Shown here: in pieces, positions 12,922 through 20,040 of the stretch
Position numbering within the stretch: the first letter of the stretch is position 1
Layout of the letters: each line of letters starts with the position of its first letter
From: a virus
IMG/VR virus record: IMGVR_UViG_3300049855_000146
Location: 1 to 21,869 of that record
Direction: 5' to 3' (one strand)
DNA: 21,869 bases
The notes under the pieces: generated by a model
The model's database searches: none
Told to the model about the DNA's origin: nothing
The model's input: only the letters and a program-made list of their open reading frames with translations
Translations under genes and position numbers: made by a program

Positions 12922-14936
12922 TTCTTCGCCTTCGCCCACGAGGGGCCGTAGCCTGCCTCAACGATCAGGGGGACCTTCAGTAGCCCCGGCCTGAGAGGAT
13001 TACACATCGTCTTGGTCACGATGTCCAGTGTTACTTGCTCAAGGCCCTGCCGGCACTCAACCACCATCTCATCGTGAACTTCGAGCACGATGCTGACGAG
13101 CTTGTCGAGCTTGCCTCGGGCCGCCGTCATCACGTCGGTGGCAGATCCTTGGATGGGGGTGTTGTAGGCTTGTCGCTCGGCGCCGGCCCTGAGTCCACGG
13201 TCTTTGGAATAGATGTTAGGAAGCGGCCGGAAGCGTCCCAGTAGCGTGTGAACGCCTCCGTGCTCCCTGGCGTAGTCGGCCATGAATACTTGAAAACGAG
13301 GGACCCCCGGGAAAGCGGAATCAATTCGCTCAACAATGGCGCGGGTTTCATCGACGGACTTCTTTAGTTGGAGTGCCATGCCCATGAGGCCCTTACCGTA
13401 CGCCTTAGCCAGGAGAACGATCTTAGCCTCGCCACGAAGCTTGTCGGCCTTGATCGCGTCTAGGGTCCAGCCCCGGAACTTGTCGGGCCAGCATTCGAGG
13501 GCGATACCGGAGTAGACGTCGCCGAAGTTGATGGCGTCGAGCAGCGACGTGTCGTTGAACAGAGTAACCAGGAAATGCGCCTGTAGACGAGGTTCAAGGG
13601 CACCATAGTCTGCCACCACCAGACTGTGCCCAGGAGCAGCAACAAAAGCAGACCGCAGACCATAGGTGTCGTCCTTTGGGATGTTCTGAAGGTTCGGCTT
13701 AGACGAACTTAGCCGACCCGTGCGGGTATCGGGCTTGAGGATACTGTGGATGCGCCCGAACGTGTCCTGGAACGTAGGCAGCCGGTCAAGGAACTGGATC
13801 AGGTCGGTGAGCTTGCGCTCCTTGAGGATGTGCTCGATGCCGGGCTCAAGGTGCTGAATGGCGATGTGCTGGAGGGCGGCCTCGGACGTCGAGGGCTTAC
13901 GCTCGCGGTTAGCCTTGATAGCCTTGACGGTGCCCATGACCGGCGGGACGTCGTAGAAACGCTCCTGGTAGAGCACCTGGGCCAGCTGTGCCGGGCTGTC
14001 GAGGTTGACCTCGTGGCCGACCCACTCGATGGCCGCAGCGTGTGCTACTTGCCGTTCTTGCTCGGCGGCAGTGCGTCCAGCCGCAGCGATGCCGGCGTCG
14101 TACTGGATTCCTCTCCGCTCGATTCCGTGGAGGACGCCAAGACTGGGGTGCCAGAAGTCTCGATAAAGATCCCAGAGTGTACCCCAGAGACGGGCCTGAC
14201 CAAGACCACGCCAGGGAGCCTCCCGTAGTCGTCGCTGCAACAGAAAGAATAGTTCGAGAGAGCCTTTTGCATCGAGACCAGCATACTCATACAGTACGGG
14301 CAGCAGCTGCGGGTAATCTTCTCTGATTCTGTCGAGGGGGATGAGGTCTCGGGCGGCACCCACCCGGCTGGCGGGCCCTCCCACAACGGTCGGTACGCGG
14401 GCCTGGTCGTCGACCTTTCGCCACGTATCCCGCGGTGCTCCCAGGTCTTCGGTAGCACCCGGTTTCCGCCGGCTGAATAGTTCGGTGTACTCGCCGACGC
14501 CGTAGTCGAAAGCTCGCCTGATCCAGGACTTAAGGCTGTTGTCGTGGGAGTCGACGTCGAGGAGCTTAGCCATTCTGAGCGAGTCGCCAACAATCCCGCC
14601 CAGGTCAATGCCGTGGTTGCGAAACATGTGGCGGTCAAAGCCAACAACATTGTGTCCGACGACAGGGGCGCTCCTGAGCCAATCAGCGAACACGTCCAAA
14701 CTGTCAGCCCAAAGGAAAGCACTGCGAGCAACAGGGGTACCGCGCTCCGGATGAAGCCCCAGCGCCGGGTCGACCCACCCGATGGACCAACACACAATCT
14801 TGCCTTTGCCAACGGGCGACTCCTCGGTAGGGTCAACGCCAACGGTCTCGCAGTCGAGGCCGTACGGGCCCTCGGTGTTCTCTTGCAGCCACGCCAGGAA
14901 GGCCGCTGCATCTGTAACGACGAGCGGCTTCTCCAC
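12918..14936 (-). CDS. Family A DNA polymerase with 3'-5' exonuclease domain (GTG start)
   Basis: A 672 aa replicative polymerase. The proofreading domain has Exo I Asp28/Glu30 (LDCET), Exo II around Asp101 (GHNVVGFD) and Exo III Y218xxxD222. The polymerase domain has TGRLSSSKPNLQNIP (407-421), motif A at 440-455 with Asp443 and Glu448, motif B Arg501/Lys505/Tyr513-Gly514, and motif C VHDE (620-623). Thus exonuclease and polymerase residues are complete; no 5'-3' exonuclease domain is present, as usual for phage PolA. Two oddities: motif A reads DYGALEPR, with Pro where DYSxxELR has Leu, and the residue equivalent to E. coli Phe762 is Leu509. The GTG start lies two bases after the upstream TAG (TAG-CC-GTG). 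It probably copies the phage genome with the helicase and ssDNA-binding protein of this operon. Confidence 0.93.
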   Translation of the reverse strand: MEKPLVVTDAAAFLAWLQENTEGPYGLDCETVGVDPTEESPVGKGKIVCWSIGWVDPALGLHPERGTPVARSAFLWADSLDVFADWLRSAPVVGHNVVGFDRHMFRNHGIDLGGIVGDSLRMAKLLDVDSHDNSLKSWIRRAFDYGVGEYTELFSRRKPGATEDLGAPRDTWRKVDDQARVPTVVGGPASRVGAARDLIPLDRIREDYPQLLPVLYEYAGLDAKGSLELFFLLQRRLREAPWRGLGQARLWGTLWDLYRDFWHPSLGVLHGIERRGIQYDAGIAAAGRTAAEQERQVAHAAAIEWVGHEVNLDSPAQLAQVLYQERFYDVPPVMGTVKAIKANRERKPSTSEAALQHIAIQHLEPGIEHILKERKLTDLIQFLDRLPTFQDTFGRIHSILKPDTRTGRLSSSKPNLQNIPKDDTYGLRSAFVAAPGHSLVVADYGALEPRLQAHFLVTLFNDTSLLDAINFGDVYSGIALECWPDKFRGWTLDAIKADKLRGEAKIVLLAKAYGKGLMGMALQLKKSVDETRAIVERIDSAFPGVPRFQVFMADYAREHGGVHTLLGRFRPLPNIYSKDRGLRAGAERQAYNTPIQGSATDVMTAARGKLDKLVSIVLEVHDEMVVECRQGLEQVTLDIVTKTMCNPLRPGLLKVPLIVEAGYGPSWAKAKK

Positions 14937-14938
14937 GG

Positions 14939-15139
14939 CTAGTTCTCAGTCCGCGGCACACCCGAGCGCCGCACGATGATCCGCTCCGGCTCAGGTTCTT
15001 GGAGGATGTCGAGCAGTTTCTGCTTGTAGGCTTCGGTTTCAGCGCGGCGCAGCTTATCGCGCACGTGCGTATACAGCAGCAGCGACACGGTTCCCGCAAG
15101 GTACCCGCAGAACACACCGAGAAAGCTAGGCAGGAACAT
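14939..15139 (-). CDS. Small membrane-anchored protein
   Basis: A 66 aa protein with one N-terminal membrane helix (residues about 3-23, PSFLGVFCGYLAGTVSLLLY). A positively charged helical tail follows (HVRDKLRRAETEAYKQKLLD) and ends with a basic segment (IIVRRSGVPRTEN). The tail should be cytosolic. The ATG overlaps the upstream stop as TAATG, and the stop is two bases before the polymerase GTG. The single anchor plus amphipathic tail could tether something to the membrane or act in lysis. No family is recognised, and being just ahead of the polymerase gene may only reflect operon packing. Confidence 0.5.
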   Translation of the reverse strand: MFLPSFLGVFCGYLAGTVSLLLYTHVRDKLRRAETEAYKQKLLDILQEPEPERIIVRRSGVPRTEN

Positions 15140-15318
15140 TAGTCATCCTTGAGCGCGTTAGGCTTGGCGGGCTCGTCGCCAGCAACGTCCTGGTCCCGAT
15201 GGTAGGCTGCGTCGCCACACGGGCAATCACAGTAGCTGGAGACCGCACAGCCGTCGTCCTGCCACACCACGTAGCCGGAATCTCGGCACATGAGGCAGAT
15301 CTGTTTGTCAGTCTTCAT
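15139..15318 (-). CDS. Very small Cys-rich, zinc-finger-like protein
   Basis: A 59 aa protein with cysteines at 8, 11, 24, 30, 32 and 34 (ICLMC; DDGC; YCDCPCG). A CxxC pair followed by a cluster of CxC repeats looks like a small zinc-binding module, somewhat like a DnaJ-type CxxCxGSG finger. The C-terminal 20 residues are acidic and disordered-looking. The ATG at 15318 overlaps the end of the previous gene by 11 bases. The frame is open upstream to 15411, but that longer form has a Trp/Ser-rich out-of-frame look and would overlap the previous gene by over 100 bases. Function unknown. Confidence 0.45.
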   Translation of the reverse strand: MKTDKQICLMCRDSGYVVWQDDGCAVSSYCDCPCGDAAYHRDQDVAGDEPAKPNALKDD

Positions 15319-15562
15319 CAATGGCCTGCTCAGCGAGGGCTTCCAGCTTCTCCAGGGCCACCATGTCGCGGCCCCTGTACCACTCCACCAACTCTTCCTT
15401 GGTAAGCTCAAGGGTGTAGAACTTCCGGCTGTAGTCCTTACCGTGCTTTGCGTGGTAGGTGGTCAGGTAGTCTAGCGCCCTATCCCGGGAGTCGTGTGCA
15501 GTAATCACCACGCCGTTGTCCACCACACAGAACTTGCCATTGATGCCTTCGACTCTAGCCAT
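15308..15562 (-). CDS. Small hypothetical protein
   Basis: An 84 aa soluble, charged protein. The N-terminal part is predicted beta (GKFCVVDNGVVITAHDSRD), followed by helices (ALDYLTTYHAKHG; KEELVEWYRGRDMVALEKLE) and an acidic end (QAIDED). I do not recognise a family. The ATG at 15562 overlaps the metallophosphoesterase stop by eight bases, so it is coupled to that gene. Conservation of reading frame without a gap on either side supports it as real. It may be a small regulator or a host-takeover protein, but nothing in the sequence decides this. Confidence 0.5.
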   Translation of the reverse strand: MARVEGINGKFCVVDNGVVITAHDSRDRALDYLTTYHAKHGKDYSRKFYTLELTKEELVEWYRGRDMVALEKLEALAEQAIDED

Positions 15563-16310
15563 ACTTTTTCCTCAGCCAATCAAGGGTTACCTCGGTAAGG
15601 GCGAAGTTTCCGCCCTTTACTTCGTGTAACGAAAGCACACCCCGCCAGTAGCGAACGCCTTGAGGGCTAAGGTAGGCCTCCTGGTGCAGGTAGCAAGAAC
15701 CAGCGATGACTCCCCGGATGGTTCGGCTTCCGGTGCAATGAATATGCACGTCGAGACCCTGCTTGTGCCCGGCGACAGTGCTTCGCATCTCACGGAGTAC
15801 CTGAGCCCTGGCAGATGGTGCGCCCCGCTTAGTCTGAGAGATGTTGCCATCGCCGCTCCTTGGGAAGTAGTGACAGAACGTTACGCCCTCGATCGTGATC
15901 GTTTCAAGGAACGGAACAACCTCCCACCCCAGGGCCCTGTCGTTGAACTGGTGGTAGCCGACGGCTCCTTCGAGTTCTGGGTGGTCTTCCGTGTAGCGTT
16001 CAAGGCGCTGTTCATGGTTTCCACGAAGGATGACCAGACGCGGAGAGTAGCCTCGAAGGCGTCTAAATGGTGCGCAGAGCCGTTGCAGTCCGGCGTTACC
16101 TGCCTCAATATCTCGAATGACCCGTCGGCCTTCAGCTGAAGCTTTGCCTTTGTCGTAGCTTGACAGCGAAGGCATGTCCCAGTGGTCTCCCAAGTGGACA
16201 ACAACGTCGGGTCGCTTTGCTGCCACATACTTACCGATCCATTCTAGGTGGTCCGTGCGGACGCCTGGCTTTACCTGGGTGTCGGGAATGACAAGGATGC
16301 GTTTACTCAT
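15555..16310 (-). CDS. Calcineurin-like metallophosphoesterase
   Basis: A 251 aa protein with the metallophosphoesterase motif set in order: Asp10 (VIPDTQ), HLGDHWD at 39-45 (Asp42), LRGNHEQR at 95-102 and an AGHKQG segment towards the C-terminus. The first motif reads D-x-Q, where the family usually has D-x-H, which may alter metal binding. A PGVRTDHLEWIGKYVAAKRP region follows motif I, as in related phage proteins. Substrate is unknown; phage members can act on phosphomonoesters, cyclic nucleotides or nucleic acid ends. I chose ATG 16310 (MSKRIL), in an ATGA overlap with the endolysin stop, over an ATG nine bases earlier. It is one of several phosphohydrolase-type genes in this operon. Confidence 0.75.
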   Translation of the reverse strand: MSKRILVIPDTQVKPGVRTDHLEWIGKYVAAKRPDVVVHLGDHWDMPSLSSYDKGKASAEGRRVIRDIEAGNAGLQRLCAPFRRLRGYSPRLVILRGNHEQRLERYTEDHPELEGAVGYHQFNDRALGWEVVPFLETITIEGVTFCHYFPRSGDGNISQTKRGAPSARAQVLREMRSTVAGHKQGLDVHIHCTGSRTIRGVIAGSCYLHQEAYLSPQGVRYWRGVLSLHEVKGGNFALTEVTLDWLRKKYG

Positions 16311-16690
16311 CCCTGCCACCGCGCGGGAACAGCCCGGATGTCATAGTGCGTGAAGTTCTTGTAGCTACCAAGCCCACCGTTGTGGATTTTGTGCTCACGG
16401 ACCAGCGCCTCGATCAGGCCACGCAGGGACTTGGGGGTTACCCCGGCAACCACGATATCCGCGGCCATGCCCTTCATGTGGAACGAATTCTTCGCCCCAC
16501 CGATCTTCTTGTTGTAGGCCGGCGACCTGTACCCGCTGAGGATGGCGACGGGGCGCTTGTATTCGGCTCGAATCACCTCAAGTTCACAACAGAGTTGCAC
16601 GACGTTCTCGTAGTACTTCTTCGGCACCGGAGTACCGTCGTGGCACCTGAACTCGTCCAGGCGAAAATGGTCCGTGATCCAAGTAATCAT
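16307..16690 (-). CDS. Endolysin: M15-type zinc peptidase (L-Ala-D-Glu or D-Ala-D-Ala type)
   Basis: A 127 aa single-domain protein of the Peptidase M15 (VanY/M15A-like) group. Residues 48-59 (VAILSGYRSPAY) precede the zinc motif with His71 (NSFHMKGMAADI) and Asp78. The third ligand is His115 in FTHYDIR, followed by Arg and Trp near the end (RAVPARW). All expected catalytic and metal ligands are present and no cell-wall-binding domain is attached. Such small phage enzymes cleave peptidoglycan stem peptides and serve as endolysins. It has no signal peptide, so it would need a holin, and holin-like genes lie at 8320-8751 on the opposite strand. Its place in the early, replication-type operon is unusual. 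The ATG is in an ATGA overlap. Confidence 0.8.
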   Translation of the reverse strand: MITWITDHFRLDEFRCHDGTPVPKKYYENVVQLCCELEVIRAEYKRPVAILSGYRSPAYNKKIGGAKNSFHMKGMAADIVVAGVTPKSLRGLIEALVREHKIHNGGLGSYKNFTHYDIRAVPARWQG

Positions 16691-16905
16691 TTGCGCTCCA
16701 GTTGTTTGATTCTACGCTGGATGTAGTAGATCGCCTTGAGCAGGTCCGTGGTCTCATCACCCTTACGGCCGGCTCGGCTCAGATACTTGACGGCGTTGCC
16801 CAGGAAGTAGCCCAGCTGCCAGTCCTCGATGACCTCGATCGGCTCGAACTGCCGGCCCTCGGCGTAGTGCGGGGGCTTCTCGATGATGTCCTTAGGAACG
16901 CTCAT
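16687..16905 (-). CDS. DUF3310 family protein
   Basis: A 72 aa protein matching DUF3310 (PF11753). It has PPHYAEG near the start, FEPIEVIEDWQ, LGYFLGNAVKYLSRAGRKG and a DLLKAIYYIQRRI helix. The domain is common in phages and forms part of T7 gene 1.7 nucleotide kinase, but alone its activity is not established. ATG 16905 is chosen; it overlaps the HD gene stop by 14 bases, and an upstream GTG or ATG would lengthen the overlap. Position between the HD phosphohydrolase and the endolysin fits a nucleotide-metabolism group, though only by association. Confidence 0.7.
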   Translation of the reverse strand: MSVPKDIIEKPPHYAEGRQFEPIEVIEDWQLGYFLGNAVKYLSRAGRKGDETTDLLKAIYYIQRRIKQLERK

Positions 16906-17485
16906 CGGGATCACTTGGCACGATTGACTCGGTGAGGGCGTCAAATCTGTCCATCCAGCCGCTAACCGACTCGTGGTAGTCCCACGGCATCACGTTGGCC
17001 CAGCCCGGTTGTACCTCAAGGCGATACTTCGGGTCAATGTCGAAGGCAGATTGCTGTGCCTTTGGTACGAGCATCCTAACCTCAGCGGCAAAGAGTAGCT
17101 TGTCGGCGTCGCGGACTATCGGGTCGTCGAGGTACACCTTGTAGCGTGCCTCGATGGCAGTATTCTGAAGGGCCTCGATGTAGTTGTAGCCCATGAAATA
17201 CTTCTTGAGGGGGCTGGGGATGTCGCCAGTAACCATCTCAGCGGCATCGTGGACCAGCCCCGCAAGCTGCTGCCGCGGGGTACCGCCTAGGGCTTCGACC
17301 GCCAACGAGACCAACACCTGATGCTGGGTCACGGAGTACGGTCCGTAACTGCCGGCGAAGCGGTTCTCGTTGGCAAGGGCCTTGGCCACCCGCAGCGGGT
17401 CGTAGTCCGAAGGCTTTGGCTCAAGGAAGTAGACCTTGTGGCCGCCGTGGACTACGAGGTACGGCTTATCCTTCACCACCGCCAC
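16892..17485 (-). CDS. HD-domain phosphohydrolase, candidate deoxynucleotide hydrolase (GTG start)
   Basis: A 197 aa protein with a complete HD metal site: His55 (YSVTQHQVLVS), His79-Asp80 (GLVHDAAE) and Asp126 (IVRDADKLLF). The intervening AAEMVTGDIPSPLKKY is typical of YfbR-like and phage HD nucleotidases that remove phosphate from deoxynucleotides. It resembles the group containing DatZ, the dATP triphosphohydrolase of Z-genome phages, but also ordinary phage HD proteins. No transmembrane or signal segment is present. The GTG at 17485 overlaps the upstream gene by 20 bases; GTG codons at 17479 and 17476 are alternatives. A likely job is trimming a dNTP pool during replication. Which nucleotide it uses is not visible. 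Confidence 0.75.
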   Translation of the reverse strand: MAVVKDKPYLVVHGGHKVYFLEPKPSDYDPLRVAKALANENRFAGSYGPYSVTQHQVLVSLAVEALGGTPRQQLAGLVHDAAEMVTGDIPSPLKKYFMGYNYIEALQNTAIEARYKVYLDDPIVRDADKLLFAAEVRMLVPKAQQSAFDIDPKYRLEVQPGWANVMPWDYHESVSGWMDRFDALTESIVPSDPDERS

Positions 17486-17789
17486 TGAATTCGAATACCC
17501 AGTACCGAGCGGTACGGAACATGCGATGGAGGTTGGTGTAGCCCAGCTTGGCGCCCAGTTCCAGGCCCCGCTTGGTGGCGTCGGGCTGGTCGTTGTACTT
17601 GTCGGTCGGGACCAGGATACGGCGTCGCTTGTCGGGCGGCGGGCGCGTACTGTACCCGTGGTTCTCGGCCGGCATGTCGTGGGTGGCCGCGTGGTAGACG
17701 TCGTGCTCGTCGGCAGGGAAACTGGCGCCAGCGATGCTACTCGCCTTGATCAAGTTCTTCGAGCCGGATAAGAATGGAGTCTTTGCCAT
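17466..17789 (-). CDS. Small basic hypothetical protein overlapping the RusA-like gene
   Basis: A 107 aa soluble protein. It contains a His/Tyr-rich part (DEHDVYHAATHDMPAENHGY), a basic patch (RPPPDKRRRILV), and a C-terminal part with TNLHRMFRTARYW and a glycine-rich end (FSGGGEG). No family is recognised. The ATG at 17789 follows an AAGAGAAAG ribosome-binding-like stretch, but it overlaps the RusA-like gene by 53 bases, the longest real overlap in the window. A shorter form from an internal start is possible. The end overlaps the HD gene by about 20 bases. Confidence 0.4.
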   Translation of the reverse strand: MAKTPFLSGSKNLIKASSIAGASFPADEHDVYHAATHDMPAENHGYSTRPPPDKRRRILVPTDKYNDQPDATKRGLELGAKLGYTNLHRMFRTARYWVFEFSGGGEG

Positions 17790-18162
17790 CTGCTGCTTTC
17801 TCTTGGTGGTAACTGCCCAGAAATAGGCTTGGTCGGTCATCCTTCAGGTACCCGAGCCCAACCATAGCGTCGATGAGGGCTTTTCCTCCCCCACGTAGGT
17901 TAGCGTCATCGTAGTCCCGACAACCCTTACCATAACGTCGAACAAGATAAGCTCGTCGCCATCCTGAAGCTGGGGCAACGGCTTTGGCATACCTTCGAAG
18001 ACAACCTTCGAAACGGGCCTTGAACTTACGGTAGCGCCATCCTGAGTAGCCACGATTGTTTGCTCCTAGTTCGTTCTGGGAAGGCCACTTGAGTGGCAGG
18101 ACCATTTCAGCGGACCAGACGACCTTTGCGTCGAGGTCCCACAGGCACATCGGGCAGATCAC
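17737..18162 (-). CDS. RusA-like Holliday junction resolvase (GTG start)
   Basis: A 141 aa protein of the RusA type. The core RDYDDANLRGGGKALID (82-98) holds acidic residues Asp83, Asp85 and Asp86, with Asn88, Lys94 and Asp98. It is followed by GLGYLKDD with Asp108/Asp109, matching the D-x-D-N...K...D...DD metal-site order of the family. An early PSQNELGANN segment is also typical. RusA enzymes cut four-way DNA junctions during recombination or before packaging. The N-terminus carries a short CPMC motif not normal for RusA, starting from GTG 18162 in a GTGA overlap with the helicase stop. An internal ATG 20 codons in would give a standard RusA start, so the CPMC extension may or may not be translated. 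Confidence 0.75.
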   Translation of the reverse strand: MICPMCLWDLDAKVVWSAEMVLPLKWPSQNELGANNRGYSGWRYRKFKARFEGCLRRYAKAVAPASGWRRAYLVRRYGKGCRDYDDANLRGGGKALIDAMVGLGYLKDDRPSLFLGSYHQEKAADGKDSILIRLEELDQGE

Positions 18163-19514
18163 ACGTACCGTTCCATGTTGAACGGGGTCACAACGCCGGT
18201 GGCGGGGTTCACGCGGGCGTACACCACACTGGGCGCCACACCGGCTACTTGCTTGGCGACGATAAGCTCCAGGAGTTCTGGGTAGACCTTTGCATCAAAA
18301 TCCACTGGGCCGGTTGGCCAGGCTTCTCGAAGGCGGGCGTAGATGCCGTAGGGGCCTTCGTCGTCGATTGGCGCCTTGCAGTGATTGAATGGACGAAAGA
18401 CAGCAACACCAAGCTTGGTAGCAGTACGAATAGAACTACTTCCAATGGGGTCATAAATCGTCGGACGGGGGTTCTTACGTTCATAGTTGGTTCCGATGTC
18501 CTGCTTGACCTGACTGACACATATGACGGCGATTTGTTCCCGCTTTGCGAGGATCTGAAAACTTCGCATCGCTTCGTCAAGGGTTTCGCGCTGTCCCAGC
18601 TTGCCGCTCTCTAGCAACTGAAGGTAGTCCACCACGATGGCCTTGGCGTTGGCTAGGCGCTTATACTGCCGCGCCACCCGAAGTACTTCGGCCACGGTGG
18701 GCGCCATGTCACCAGCGGCAATCACTCGTCCTGCGGCGGCCAGGGACGGCAGGTTAGGATTGACCATACCGATGGTTCGGCTGGCGAGGGCGCCGTAGGC
18801 AACTCCTGTGTCACGACTGATCCAGCGGGCTGCGGTGAGGCTGTTGGAATCTTCAAAGCTGCAATCAACGACCACATGTCCAGCAGATGCGATAGCATGG
18901 ACGACAGCGTTCTTGACCGTGGACTTGAAGGAGCCAGATTCGCCAAAGATCGTCGTAACCCGGTCAGTCGGGATTCCGCCAGGTACAACCGCCTCAAGTC
19001 CAACTCCAGTTGGCAGTCCTGCTGGTACTGGCTCAGAAAGCTGTCGAAGTTCATCGGCGATCACCAGGTCCAGTGTCGGCAGCTTACTGCCCGACGTCGT
19101 CATCAACTGGGTAACGCGGGTCTCTAGGAGGCCCACCATCTCAGCGCCGCTGCGGCCCGGCACCACCATCTCGCCAGAGAGCACAGCGATCTCACGTCGC
19201 AGCCACGCATCGCGGACTAGGTCGGCGTAGTGGTCTGCGTTTGCGGCCGTTGGAACCGCCCCCATCGCCTCGGAAAGGCGAATGATGATGTTCTCGGGGG
19301 CACCACGCTTCTCAAGTTCGGCAGTAAGGACCAGCGGATCAAGGGGCTTGCCGCTGGCGTGGACGGCCTGCATGGTCTCCCAGCAGGCACGCCACACGAT
19401 GTTACCGAAGTGATCCGGCCGGATAGCGACGTTGTCGAGGGTGCTACTGGCAAGCAGGGCGGCACCGATTAGGCACCGCTCTGCTTCCTCGTTCAGTAGC
19501 TCGTGGTTAACCAA
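18159..19514 (-). CDS. DnaB-type replicative helicase (TTG start)
   Basis: A 451 aa protein. Residues about 8-110 match the helical DnaB N-terminal domain (EEAERCLIGAALL; RPDHF). The RecA-like ATPase domain has Walker A GESGSFKST (191-199), a catalytic Glu at 221 (CSFED), Walker B IVVDYLQLL (293-301) and a sensor VSQVKQD (333-339). The Walker A has Phe just before Lys instead of Gly, a variant I also know from RepA-like helicases. The protein should unwind the phage fork as a hexamer ahead of the polymerase. The start is TTG at 19514, eight bases inside the previous gene; no ATG or GTG fits as well. No helicase loader or primase gene is seen in the window. RusA follows by a GTGA overlap. Confidence 0.88.
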   Translation of the reverse strand: MVNHELLNEEAERCLIGAALLASSTLDNVAIRPDHFGNIVWRACWETMQAVHASGKPLDPLVLTAELEKRGAPENIIIRLSEAMGAVPTAANADHYADLVRDAWLRREIAVLSGEMVVPGRSGAEMVGLLETRVTQLMTTSGSKLPTLDLVIADELRQLSEPVPAGLPTGVGLEAVVPGGIPTDRVTTIFGESGSFKSTVKNAVVHAIASAGHVVVDCSFEDSNSLTAARWISRDTGVAYGALASRTIGMVNPNLPSLAAAGRVIAAGDMAPTVAEVLRVARQYKRLANAKAIVVDYLQLLESGKLGQRETLDEAMRSFQILAKREQIAVICVSQVKQDIGTNYERKNPRPTIYDPIGSSSIRTATKLGVAVFRPFNHCKAPIDDEGPYGIYARLREAWPTGPVDFDAKVYPELLELIVAKQVAGVAPSVVYARVNPATGVVTPFNMERYV

Positions 19515-20040
19515 ACGGAGAAACTTCGGTCTCCGTGGGCTGGCTATCAGCCGCGGTCACAGGTTCAACGGTCTCGGGGGCAGCCACCGAGGGGTCCATG
19601 GCGAGGGCCGGCTTGGCCTTGAAGAGGGCCTTGAACTTGCTGGCGACCTGGGCGGCCTGCTTATCGGAGACGGGGTTGTTGACCTTGATCTTGGCCGGCT
19701 CGATGGCGTCGATGAAGTCGATGCGGCTCTTGTTCTTGGCGCCGGGGTACAGGTTCTCACGCTCGACAGCGGTGGCCTTGCGGCTACCCAGGCCAACAGG
19801 GGCCGTGGGGTCGTCGTTGGTCATGCCCAAGGCACGCAGCGCCGCCGCGGTATACTCCTGGCAGGCCTCGTGGAAGCTGCCGTAGTACATCACAGTATCG
19901 CCAGTACGCGGGCCAGCGACAATCTGGAGCCGGCAGATCGCCTGGGGGGCCTTCTTCTCGACCGGGTTACCATTGTCGAAGGCGTAGTCGATGCACTTCA
20001 CGGTGTGCTTGGCAATGGTCTTGGGGCGGGGCTTGCTCAT
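19507..20040 (-). CDS. Putative OB-fold single-stranded DNA-binding protein
   Basis: A 177 aa protein. The first half has a strand-rich pattern (KHTVKCIDYAFDNG, ICRLQIVAGPRTGD, VMYYGSF) that looks OB-fold-like. The second half is Lys/Ala-rich, then a Pro/Thr/Glu-rich disordered tail ending in SPFG. An acidic tail ending near an aromatic residue is a feature of SSB-like proteins. Order in the operon (nuclease, Sak4-like ATPase, this gene, helicase) is where phages often keep a ssDNA-binding protein. These points together suggest SSB function, but I cannot name a family with certainty. The ATG overlaps the ATPase stop as TAATG. Confidence 0.45.
   Translation of the reverse strand: MSKPRPKTIAKHTVKCIDYAFDNGNPVEKKAPQAICRLQIVAGPRTGDTVMYYGSFHEACQEYTAAALRALGMTNDDPTAPVGLGSRKATAVERENLYPGAKNKSRIDFIDAIEPAKIKVNNPVSDKQAAQVASKFKALFKAKPALAMDPSVAAPETVEPVTAADSQPTETEVSPFG

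Noticed and set aside
12918-17485. Firm call of a 2-aminoadenine (Z) genome
   Set aside because: PurZ is absent from the window, HD and DUF550 proteins occur in ordinary phages, and a Dam methylase is present. It is kept only as a hypothesis.
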